A stretch of DNA of 64,000 bases, from positions 1-64,000 of the forward strand of contig JANNOO010000038.1 of the NCBI GenBank assembly GCA_031399165.1, given 5' to 3'. The number at the start of each line of letters is the position of its first letter. Positions within the stretch are counted from its first letter, which is position 1. Below are positions 53,889-61,014 of this stretch, piece after piece. The notes under the pieces are model-generated. The model did no database searches. It saw nothing but the letters and a program-made list of their open reading frames with translations, and was not told the origin of the DNA. This DNA is from JAKFWI01 sp031399165. GTDB lineage: Bacteria; Pseudomonadota; Alphaproteobacteria; Caulobacterales; Aquidulcibacteraceae. The position numbers and the translations under genes were made by a program.

Positions 53889-54524
53889 ATGAACCTTACC
53901 GGCATAATCGAAGGCGGCTTTCTTATGCGCCTTGCGATCAATTTTGCGTGCGTATTCGTGCTGGTCCGCGGGGTTTATTACAGCGCATACCGCCGCGCTG
54001 ATCTGTTTCTCACGTTCTTCGCATTCAATCTGGCAATCTTCCTGATCGCGTTCGTGCTCAACCGTACGGAGATGAGCATGGGCGCGGCGTTCGGCCTGTT
54101 CGCGGTGTTTTCGATGCTGCGCTACCGCACCGAAGGCATTTCCACCACCGACATGACCTATTTGTTTCTCGCCATCGCGCTTGGCCTGATCATGGCGGTG
54201 GCTGATGCAGCGCCCTTGGCGTTGGCAGGGCTCGGTATTTTGATCGTGGCCTTTACCTTTCTGCTGGAGACCGGCTGGCTCAGCCGCCGCGAATTGCGGC
54301 AGGAAATTCTCTATGATCAGATACGGTTGCTGCATGCCGATGAGCGAAGCGCGCTGATCGCCGATCTCAAGGCGCGCACCGGCCTTGATGTGCGCCGTGT
54401 AGATGTAGAGGAGATCGATCTGGTGCGCGATTGCGCGCGGCTGGCGATCTACTACTACGCTACGGAGACCGCGGCGCCCTCGCCGGCGCCAAGCCCGCAA
54501 AGCGAGCCTCAAAGCCTGATTTGA
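53889..54524 (+). CDS. DUF4956 membrane protein
   Basis: 211 aa with five hydrophobic segments in the first 145 residues and a cytoplasmic C-terminal domain (about 145-200) with DQIRLLHADERSALIADLKARTGL and RRVDVEEIDLVRDCARL. The core AAFGLFAVFSMLRYRTE is typical of DUF4956. In many genomes this family sits beside VTC and CotH genes. It is the obvious candidate for the membrane part of a VTC-like complex. It starts 16 bp after the VTC stop. Confidence 0.85.
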   Translation: MNLTGIIEGGFLMRLAINFACVFVLVRGVYYSAYRRADLFLTFFAFNLAIFLIAFVLNRTEMSMGAAFGLFAVFSMLRYRTEGISTTDMTYLFLAIALGLIMAVADAAPLALAGLGILIVAFTFLLETGWLSRRELRQEILYDQIRLLHADERSALIADLKARTGLDVRRVDVEEIDLVRDCARLAIYYYATETAAPSPAPSPQSEPQSLI

Positions 54525-54601
54525 TCGCATGAGTGCTCGCCCTACCGTCACGAAACTGCGATAATTAAGGGGCAGAACAGCCAGGTAAGCGCGGGGCAGT
54601 C

Positions 54602-56338
54602 ATGAAACGAATTTTGTCGGGCGCGGCCCTGGCGGCGGCATTGGTTGCGGCGCCGGCTTATGGCGCCGAAGCGCCGAAGCTGGTGGTGGCGATTGCGGTC
54701 GATCAGCTCGGCGCGGACCTGTTCGAGCAATGGCGCGGCCGGTTCTCCGGCGGCCTGCGCCGTCTGAGCGATGGTGTGGCCTATACGTCGGGGTTTCAGA
54801 CCCACGCCGCCACCGAAACGTGCCCCGGCCATTCCACGCTGCTCACGGGCAAGCGCCCCAACAAGACCGGCATCGTCGGCAACAATGTGCGCGATCCGCG
54901 CACAGGGGAGAGCGTTTACTGCCTGCTTGATCGCAGCGTGAGGCTCACCCTGACGGAAAACGCCAAGCCGCCCGTGCCAAAGGTGAGTCCGGCGAACATG
55001 AGCGCAAGCACGCTCGGCGAATGGATGAAGGCCGCCGATCCGCGCAGCCGCGTCGTGGCGATTTCATCCAAGGATCGCGGCGCGATCGTGATGGCGGGCC
55101 ACAATCCCGATGGCGTGTTCTGGATGGCCGACGGCAAAGGCTTCACGACTTACGTCGCCAAGGGCGAAAAGAAAAAGGCCAAGGCCGCGCCGGTTTCGGC
55201 GGTGAATGCGGAAATCGCGCGTGTGTGGAAAGAGGCGCCGGTCTGGAATTACACGCACGACGAATGCCGTGCGCTGTCGGCTACATGGAAACTGAGCGCC
55301 GGTCCGCGGCCGCCGGCGCCGGGCGGCGCAACGCCCCCGCGGCCCAGGCCGCCAGCAAGGGGCGGTGCGCCCGCCCTCCCGCCGAGTGAGTTCAAATCGC
55401 AACTGCCGCCGGTGAATTGGGGCGTTGATCGCAAGAACATCAGCAGTGATGTGATGTCCTCGCCGATCGCCGATGATCTTACGCTGGCGGGCGCGCGTTC
55501 GCTGATTAAATACTACAATCTCGGTCGTGGACCGGCGACCGACCTGCTCGCCGTGAGTTTCTCGGCGACCGATTACGTCGGTCATCGCTACGGTTCGCAG
55601 GGGCCGGAAATGTGCGAGCAGCTTTATCGCGTCGACGCCACGATCGGCACGCTGCTGGCCGATATAGATGCGCTCGGCGTTCCTTACCTTGTCGTGCTGA
55701 GCGCCGATCACGGCGGCAGCGATTTCGCCGAACGCCAGGCCGCCAATGGCAAGGACGCAAAGCGCATCAATGGCAGGGCCATCATGGCGCGCGTCAACGC
55801 TAAGCTGCGCGCCGACCTGGCGCTGCGCGCCGATCCTCTCGATCCGCGTTCGGCGGAAGAGGTGAACGTTGTGCCGCGTTTTGCCGCGCGCAAGGCCGAG
55901 ATCGTGCCGGCGGCGATCAAGCTGCTGGCGGCGGAGCCCGACGTGGCAGGCGCGTTCTCGCAGGACGAATTGCTCGCCACGCCCATGCCGCGCGGCAAGC
56001 CGGCGGATCAATGGAGCCTGAAGGAGCGCTTGGCGGCGAGCACCTATAAAGGCCGCTCGGCGGATATTTCCGTGGCGCTGAAGCCCGGGCGCGTTACCGG
56101 CGCGCCAGTGGTCGGGCGCTATCTCGCCGGCCACGGCTCGCCCTGGGATTACGACCGGCGGGTGCCGATCCTGTTCTGGTGGAAGGGCGCACCGTCTGAA
56201 ACGCGCGCCGCGCCAATCGAAACGGTCGATATCGCCCCGACGCTGGCGGCGGCGCTCGGCCTGACGCCGCCGGCCGACCTGGATGGGCGCTGCCTGCCAC
56301 TGGCTGATTTCGGCAAGGGCGGGTGTCCCGCGCCCTAA
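54602..56338 (+). CDS. Alkaline phosphatase family protein (PafA/PhoK-like)
   Basis: 578 aa with a signal peptide ending near AYGA. All catalytic elements of PafA/PhoK are visible: Asp34 (AVDQL), the nucleophile Thr73 in TETCPGHSTLLTG, Asn94-95, the K-x-R pair Lys157/Arg159 (SSKDRG), SATDYVGH, SADHGG and a terminal His in GHGSPWDY. It is a periplasmic zinc phosphomonoesterase. A Pro-rich insert lies at about 238-275. It follows the CotH-VTC-DUF4956 genes by 77 bp on the same strand; that link may be functional (phosphate supply) or accidental. Confidence 0.92.
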   Translation: MKRILSGAALAAALVAAPAYGAEAPKLVVAIAVDQLGADLFEQWRGRFSGGLRRLSDGVAYTSGFQTHAATETCPGHSTLLTGKRPNKTGIVGNNVRDPRTGESVYCLLDRSVRLTLTENAKPPVPKVSPANMSASTLGEWMKAADPRSRVVAISSKDRGAIVMAGHNPDGVFWMADGKGFTTYVAKGEKKKAKAAPVSAVNAEIARVWKEAPVWNYTHDECRALSATWKLSAGPRPPAPGGATPPRPRPPARGGAPALPPSEFKSQLPPVNWGVDRKNISSDVMSSPIADDLTLAGARSLIKYYNLGRGPATDLLAVSFSATDYVGHRYGSQGPEMCEQLYRVDATIGTLLADIDALGVPYLVVLSADHGGSDFAERQAANGKDAKRINGRAIMARVNAKLRADLALRADPLDPRSAEEVNVVPRFAARKAEIVPAAIKLLAAEPDVAGAFSQDELLATPMPRGKPADQWSLKERLAASTYKGRSADISVALKPGRVTGAPVVGRYLAGHGSPWDYDRRVPILFWWKGAPSETRAAPIETVDIAPTLAAALGLTPPADLDGRCLPLADFGKGGCPAP

Positions 56339-56345
56339 CGATGTC

Positions 56346-56362
56346 CTTCCTTGCCGGGGAAG
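56346..56362. repeat. Dispersed palindromic element, copy 3
   Basis: CTTCC (56346-56350) and GGAAG (56358-56362) are followed by GCGAAGCGAAGGCGGATGGGG, the same order as at 43870. The 177-bp gap between the phosphatase gene and tRNA-Pro consists largely of this and related CTTCGCC motifs, without a gene. Confidence 0.55.
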
Positions 56363-56515
56363 ACGCCTGTGCGAAGCGAAGGCGGATGGGGAGCGCCGCG
56401 CTCTCTCGCCATCCTTAGCGCGGACGCCCTCATCGGCCCTTCGCCACCTTCGCCCATATGTGCGAAGCAAAGCGGCGCGCGTTTCGCCCGCTGTTTCGCT
56501 GAAATCTCAGTGAAA

Positions 56516-56592
56516 TGGTCGGAGTAGCAAGATTCGAACTTACGACCCCCACGTCCCGAACGTGGTGCTCTACCAGGCTGAGCTATACTCCG
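56516..56592 (-). tRNA. tRNA-Pro (CGG)
   Basis: 77 nt on the minus strand with acceptor CGGAGTA/TACTCCG, anticodon loop TTCGGGA (anticodon CGG), T loop TTCGAAT and encoded ACCA. All arms pair without mismatches. Confidence 0.97.
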
Positions 56593-56603
56593 ACAGGGCG
56601 CGG

Positions 56604-56632
56604 CTTATAGCGGGAGGGCTTGGCCCGCGCAA
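56604..56632 (-). promoter_or_regulatory. tRNA-Pro promoter
   Basis: On the minus strand TTGCGC (56627-56632), 17 bp, TATAAG (56604-56609), placed 11 bp before the tRNA 5' end, as expected for a sigma-70-type stable RNA promoter. Confidence 0.6.
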
Positions 56633-56702
56633 CGCACCCGGTTAAAGAGCGCCCTCCAAATCGCACCCCCCGATTCCAACACGGGGTCAGGGGGCGGCAG
56701 AT

Positions 56703-56777
56703 TGGGGCGTCGCCAAGCGGTAAGGCAGCGGTTTTTGGTACCGCCATTCCCAGGTTCGAATCCTGGCGCCCCAGCCA
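56703..56777 (+). tRNA. tRNA-Gln (TTG)
   Basis: 75 nt with acceptor TGGGGCG/CGCCCCA, anticodon loop TTTTGGT (anticodon TTG), T loop TTCGAAT and encoded GCCA. The U1-A72 pair is typical of glutamine tRNAs. Confidence 0.97.
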
Positions 56778-56834
56778 ATCCAGCCGTATTGCGCGCTTGC
56801 GGTTTCATCTGCGGAGACGGCCTTGCCGCCTCCC

Positions 56835-56864
56835 TTGTTTACCTCCGCCCCATAATTCGATAAA
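56835..56864 (+). promoter_or_regulatory. Possible arsR promoter
   Basis: TTGTTT (56835-56840), 18 bp, GATAAA (56859-56864). The predicted start would lie only a few bases before the arsR ATG at 56874, which has no Shine-Dalgarno, so the message may be leaderless. The AT-rich stretch 56852-56878 is a likely place for the ArsR operator. Confidence 0.4.
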
Positions 56865-56873
56865 CCTAGAAAT

Positions 56874-57245
56874 ATGAAATCAACCGACGCACTCGGCGCT
56901 CTTAGCGCGCTCGCGCAGGAAAGCCGTCTGGCGGTGTTCCGGCTGCTGGTGAAAGCGGGGCCGGCCGGGCTTTCAGCGGGGGCGATTGCAAAGAGCGTGG
57001 GCGCGCCGGCGAGCACGATGTCGTCGCACCTGACGATCCTGTCTCATGCCGGGCTGATCACAGCGCGCCGCGAAGGCCGGACGATATATTACGCGCTTGA
57101 TACCGGCGCGGTGCGGGGGCTGTTCGGATTTCTAGCCGTTGATTGTTGCGGCGGGCGCCCCGAATTGTGCGCGCCGCTAAACGATCTGGTCTCGGCCGCA
57201 ATGTCCAAGCCCCCGAAGAAAGCAGCAGCGGAAAAGAGGGCGTGA
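56874..57245 (+). CDS. arsR: ArsR-family arsenic-responsive repressor
   Basis: 123 aa. Winged helix with the recognition helix near STMSSHLTILSHAGLI and wing REGRTIYYAL. The C-terminal Cys91, Cys92 and Cys99 (DCCGGRPELC) form an As(III) site of the C-terminal type found in some ArsR proteins, not the classic helix-4 CVC site. Arsenite or antimonite binding would release it from its operator. The stop TGA shares a base with the arsC ATG. Confidence 0.92.
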   Translation: MKSTDALGALSALAQESRLAVFRLLVKAGPAGLSAGAIAKSVGAPASTMSSHLTILSHAGLITARREGRTIYYALDTGAVRGLFGFLAVDCCGGRPELCAPLNDLVSAAMSKPPKKAAAEKRA

Positions 57246-57742
57246 TGGCGGAAGAAAATGTCTACAACGTATTATTCCTGTGCACCGGCAATTCGGCGCG
57301 CTCGATCATCGCCGAGGCGATCATCAACCGCGTCGGCGCGGGTAAATTCATAGGCTACAGCGCGGGCTCCGATCCCAAGGGTGAAGTCAATCCGCACACG
57401 ATACGCCTGCTGAAACAGCTCAATTACAAGACCGACGAGTTCCGGTCGAAAAACTGGGACGAGTTCGCGCGGCCCGGCGCGCCCGCGCTCGATTTCGTGT
57501 TCACCGTTTGTGATAATGCGGCCAATGAAGTGTGCCCGATCTGGCCCGGCCAGCCGATGAGCGCGCATTGGGGCATTCCCGATCCCGCCGCGGCGACGGG
57601 CAGCGACGCGGAAATCGCCCTCGCGTTCTCTGACGCGTATCGGCTGCTGAATAATCGGATTGCGATTTTCTGCGCGCTGCCATTTTCCAGCCTCGACCGG
57701 CTGAGCCTGCAAAAGCGGCTCTCCGACATCGGCAAATCATGA
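57245..57742 (+). CDS. arsC: Arsenate reductase, low-molecular-weight phosphatase type
   Basis: 165 aa. The catalytic loop is FLCTGNSARS with Cys13; further Cys residues in FTVCDNAANEVCP are placed like the resolving cysteines of thioredoxin-linked ArsC. It reduces arsenate to arsenite. The gene overlaps arsR by 1 bp and the aquaporin gene by 4 bp, giving a tight arsR-arsC-aqp operon. Confidence 0.92.
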   Translation: MAEENVYNVLFLCTGNSARSIIAEAIINRVGAGKFIGYSAGSDPKGEVNPHTIRLLKQLNYKTDEFRSKNWDEFARPGAPALDFVFTVCDNAANEVCPIWPGQPMSAHWGIPDPAAATGSDAEIALAFSDAYRLLNNRIAIFCALPFSSLDRLSLQKRLSDIGKS

Positions 57743-58422
57743 GCGCGGCGATCGGCCAGCGCGTGTTCGCCGAAATGTTGGGCTCGGCGATGCTCGCCGG
57801 GACGGTGATCGGCTCCGGCGTGCTGGCCGCGCGCCTTGCTGGCGGTAATGACGCCGTGACGCTGATCGGCAACACGATGGCTACGGCGGCGATGCTGTAC
57901 GTTCTCATCAGCGTGCTAGGTCCAATTTCCGGCGCGCACTTTAATCCGGCGGTGACGCTGGTGATGGGCCTGCGAGGCGAGGTCGGTCTGGCGGTGGCAA
58001 TTGCCTACTGCTTTGCGCAGGTCGCGGGATGCGTCGGCGGTGCTGTTTTGGCCCACGCGATGTTCGAATTGCCGCTGCTGCAAATTTCCACGCATGAGCG
58101 GTCAGGCCCGGCGCAGATATTGTCCGAAGCGGTCGCGACGTTTGCGCTGATGTTCTGCATCCTTGGCGTTTCGCGCTGGCGGCCAGAAGCCATTCCCGTC
58201 GCCGTCGCCCTGGTGATCACGGCTGGGTATTGGTGGACCGCTTCGACGTCGTTCGCGAACCCGGCGATCACCATCGCGCGCGCTCTCTCCGATACGTTTG
58301 CCGGTGTGCGCCCCGCCGACGCGCCGGGTTTTATCGCCGGCCAGATCGGCGGGGCGCTGGCGGCGCTGGGTGTGGCAAGGCTTCTGTTCGACGGGGCTGC
58401 GCAGGAGCGATCGACACGCTAA
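57739..58422 (+). CDS. aqpS: Aquaglyceroporin, probable arsenite channel (AqpS-like)
   Basis: 227 aa MIP-family channel with two NPA motifs (HFNPAVTL at about 68-75 and FANPAITIAR near 173) and six spans. In Sinorhizobium meliloti an aquaporin in the ars operon lets arsenite leave down its gradient after ArsC acts; the same arrangement is seen here and no arsB or acr3 gene is present. The function is therefore inferred from context. Confidence 0.88.
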   Translation: MSAAIGQRVFAEMLGSAMLAGTVIGSGVLAARLAGGNDAVTLIGNTMATAAMLYVLISVLGPISGAHFNPAVTLVMGLRGEVGLAVAIAYCFAQVAGCVGGAVLAHAMFELPLLQISTHERSGPAQILSEAVATFALMFCILGVSRWRPEAIPVAVALVITAGYWWTASTSFANPAITIARALSDTFAGVRPADAPGFIAGQIGGALAALGVARLLFDGAAQERSTR

Positions 58423-58431
58423 GACGGGCGG

Positions 58432-58791
58432 ATGAAGAGTCTGATCGCCGCCCTGCCATTCCTCATGCTCGCCAGCGCCGCGCACGCCGCGCCGGTGAAG
58501 CTCAATGACAACAACCTCGCCTTCGAAACCGAAATTGCCCAGCGCTACCCGCTCGGGGCGAAATTCTCCGAAGCAAAAGCCGATCTTGAGGCCAATGGCT
58601 TCAGGTGCAGCCCGTTCGGCGGCGGCGGCGATGCGCCCACGCAGGAATGCATCCACGCTGCGCGTGCTGGCGAGTGCTCGCGCGAATGGGCGGTGGAGTT
58701 GCGCGAGCGTGATGGCGCGTTGCGCGCGCCGGCCAAGGGCTCCGTCGCGAAACTGTGCGTCGGCGCGGTCTTGCCGCCCAAGAAGCGTTAG
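58432..58791 (+). CDS. Small secreted cysteine-containing protein
   Basis: 119 aa with a signal peptide cleaved near AHA-A. The mature part has four Cys in the order CSPFG, QECIH, GECSRE and KLCVG. It starts 9 bp after the aquaporin stop, so it may be in the ars transcript. The next gene encodes a diverged paralogue. No family recognised. Confidence 0.7.
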   Translation: MKSLIAALPFLMLASAAHAAPVKLNDNNLAFETEIAQRYPLGAKFSEAKADLEANGFRCSPFGGGGDAPTQECIHAARAGECSREWAVELRERDGALRAPAKGSVAKLCVGAVLPPKKR

Positions 58792-58828
58792 GCTTATCAA
58801 CAGGCTTTGTTATGAGGCGAGGAAGCGC

Positions 58829-59293
58829 GTGAGACGTTCGGGTCTGCCGGTTTTGGCTGTTCTTTCGCTATCTTTGGCGCTGGCTCTGGTCAGCGGCTGC
58901 GGTGCGATGATGAGCAGCAAGCCAACGCCCGCCACCGCGCCCACCGCCAGCGCGTCGCGGCCCTCCGGCCCGGTCGAACTGGGCGATTACGAGAAAGCCT
59001 CCGAGGGTTCGATCGCAAGCGCGTTCGCTAGGGAGATTTCCGGCCGCTACGCCAGTGGTGCGATGATGGCCACGGCGGTGAAGGATCTGGCCGAAAATCG
59101 CTTTGCCTGCGGCGCGCTGAAGAAGGGCCCCGGCGATCCGCCTGATCAGGTCTGCCGGCGCCAGATGAAGGCGGGCGGTTGCACCTATACGTATCAAGTC
59201 CACCTGTTCGACGATCCCGGCGGCAAAGCGGGCCTGTCGCGCGTGCGCGGCCTCTATGACAAAGCCTGCGGCGAGGATTTGCTTGGAGGGTAG
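58829..59293 (+). CDS. Lipoprotein paralogue of the preceding secreted protein
   Basis: 154 aa from GTG 58829 with GAGGAAG 5 nt upstream. The lipobox is LVSGC. The mature part repeats the pattern of its neighbour: GRYASGA, DLAENRFACG, DPPDQVCRR, AGGCTYTYQV and KACGE align with RYPLGA, DLEANGFRCS, APTQECIH, AGECSREWAV and KLCVG. The two probably arose by tandem duplication and differ in anchoring. Function unknown. Confidence 0.7.
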   Translation: MRRSGLPVLAVLSLSLALALVSGCGAMMSSKPTPATAPTASASRPSGPVELGDYEKASEGSIASAFAREISGRYASGAMMATAVKDLAENRFACGALKKGPGDPPDQVCRRQMKAGGCTYTYQVHLFDDPGGKAGLSRVRGLYDKACGEDLLGG

Positions 59294-59339
59294 GCTGGCG
59301 CGCTCGCGCTTTTGCCAGCCGCGCCTTACATATCCTCAT

Positions 59340-59777
59340 ATGGACGGCCTTTATCATTCTCGCGTTCTGGAGTTGGCGGCGGACATAGACCGCGCCCGCC
59401 GGCTGACCACGCCGATGGGCTCGGCTACGAAGGTTAGCCGTGTGTGCGGCTCTGTGGTGACCGTCGATCTGGACGTGAAGGGCGGCTTGGTCGCCGATCT
59501 CGGTTTGGAGGTTGAGGCGTGCGCGCTGGGACAGGCCGCCGCCGCGATCCTGGCCCGGCACGCGGTCGGCGCGCGCTTGGAAGAAATCGTCGCCGCGCGC
59601 GATGACCTCAAGGCGATGATCAAGGAAGGCGGCGCCCCGCCGGAGGGGCGGTTCTGGGAATTGCGCCATCTGGAGGGTGTGCGCGACTACCCGCCCCGCC
59701 ATACCAGCACGATGCTGGCGTTTGAGGCCGCCGTGGAAGCTATCGAAAAGGCGCGCGAAAAGATCCCGGCGGACTGA
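59340..59777 (+). CDS. Fe-S cluster assembly scaffold homologue (NifU-N/IscU-like)
   Basis: 145 aa. Cys36 (RVCGSVVTVDL) and Cys61 (EACALGQAAAAI) are two of the three IscU cluster ligands; the third, normally near residue 105, is missing, and PPRHTSTMLAF stands there. Alphaproteobacterial relatives of this branch share that feature. It may bind clusters differently or act as an accessory factor. ATG 59340 fits the family N-terminus MDGLYHSRVLELA. Confidence 0.82.
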   Translation: MDGLYHSRVLELAADIDRARRLTTPMGSATKVSRVCGSVVTVDLDVKGGLVADLGLEVEACALGQAAAAILARHAVGARLEEIVAARDDLKAMIKEGGAPPEGRFWELRHLEGVRDYPPRHTSTMLAFEAAVEAIEKAREKIPAD

Positions 59778-59860
59778 GTGCTGGGCGCCGGGCAGCCGGT
59801 GCTATAGCCTCCTGCCCAACGGCAAGCCCGCGACGAGGGCGATAAGGGGGAAGCGCAGAT

Positions 59861-60142
59861 ATGACGAAACTTTTGCTGCTCGTGCTGATCATCGGCCTGG
59901 GCGCGGCGGGCTATTTCACCCGCCCCGACGAACCCACCATGCGCGCCGCCGCCGGCGAGATTTTACAGGATCCGCAGAGCGTGACCGAAGGGCTGCAGGG
60001 GATCGGCGCTGCGCTGACGGGAGATAGTGTGTTCAGCGACTATTATGTCGTGACGAAATACGCGGTGATGCTCGACGATAAGCCGGTCGTCGAATGCTGG
60101 GGCGGCTTTACGCAGGTGAAGTGCGAGCGCAAAGCCGCGTAA
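59861..60142 (+). CDS. Small exported or anchored protein
   Basis: 93 aa. An N-terminal hydrophobic segment (about 4-18) with little charge before it, then a helical middle and a strand pair with two Cys (VECWGG and VKCER). GGGGGAAG precedes the ATG at 59861. I do not recognise a family. Confidence 0.65.
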   Translation: MTKLLLLVLIIGLGAAGYFTRPDEPTMRAAAGEILQDPQSVTEGLQGIGAALTGDSVFSDYYVVTKYAVMLDDKPVVECWGGFTQVKCERKAA

Positions 60143-60179
60143 GCGCGTCCGAACTGCCCGCTCGTGCGTATCAAGCGCT

Positions 60180-60566
60180 ATGGAACGGCGCGCATTGCAA
60201 ATCTTCTTTACGTTCATCGCCTGCGTGCCGGTGCTCGCTGGCGCGGCCGGCGTCGTGTTTGGACCGGCGCTGAATGGCGTGGGTGAAGCAGGTCCGGCGG
60301 CCGAAAGCCATTTCCGGTACCTGTCCGGCCTGCTTCTGGGCATCGGCCTGGCCTATTGGAGCTGCGTCCCGGAGATCGAGACCAAAAGCGCGCCGCTCAC
60401 CCTGCTTACGGCCATCGTTTTCATTGGCGGGCTCGGCCGGGCGTATGGCTGGCTCGTAGCCGGACCGCCGACGCCGGCGCATCAGGCCGCGCTGGTGATC
60501 GAACTGGCGATCGCCCCGGCGATGTGGCTGTGGCAGCGCCGCGTTGCGGGCGCCACCGTTTGGTAG
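60180..60566 (+). CDS. DUF4345 membrane protein
   Basis: 128 aa with four membrane segments. The pattern HFRYLSGLLLGIGLAYW after the first span and FIGGLGRAYGWL is typical of DUF4345. Function unknown. It is separated from the previous gene by 37 bp. Confidence 0.78.
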   Translation: MERRALQIFFTFIACVPVLAGAAGVVFGPALNGVGEAGPAAESHFRYLSGLLLGIGLAYWSCVPEIETKSAPLTLLTAIVFIGGLGRAYGWLVAGPPTPAHQAALVIELAIAPAMWLWQRRVAGATVW

Positions 60567-60687
60567 CTATAACCCCATCATGCTTCGGCGACTGACGATC
60601 ACTACCAGCTAGAGCCGGCGGCGCGGGATCGGGCGCGCCGCAGCGGCGGCGTGCGGCCCGGTCGTTACTCCTTTACAAGCCAATCCC

Positions 60688-61014
60688 ATGCGCCCTTCGA
60701 TTCCGGCCCGGCTCTGCCTCGGGTTGATCATGCTGTACCGCTACACGCTCTCGCCGCTGATCGGGCGGCAGTGCCGCTACCTGCCGACCTGTTCGCACTA
60801 CGCGGCGGACGCCATCGCGGCTCACGGCGCGTGGGCTGGAAGCTGGATGGCGGCGGCCCGGCTCTGCCGCTGCCGCCCGTTTGGCGCACGCGGCTTCGAT
60901 CCCGCGCCGTCGGCTAGGCCTGCCGCGCGCTGGTGGGCCCCCTGGGAATTTGGTGATTGGCGCGGCCCCGCGCCGCTCGAAGATCACGAAACGAGACATT
61001 CCGATGCAGCTTAA
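60688..61014 (+). CDS. yidD: Membrane protein insertion efficiency factor YidD
   Basis: 108 aa. The core YRYTLSPLIGRQCRYLPTCS, the later Cys pair in RLCRCRPFG and GFDPAP match YidD, a small membrane-associated protein that helps YidC. The usual rnpA-yidD-yidC context is absent; here it overlaps thrS by 11 bp. The C-terminal 30 residues are longer than normal. Confidence 0.9.
   Translation: MRPSIPARLCLGLIMLYRYTLSPLIGRQCRYLPTCSHYAADAIAAHGAWAGSWMAAARLCRCRPFGARGFDPAPSARPAARWWAPWEFGDWRGPAPLEDHETRHSDAA

Noticed and set aside
55064..56470. 468-codon minus-strand ORF antisense to the phosphatase gene
   Set aside because: Shadow of a gene with a complete catalytic site.
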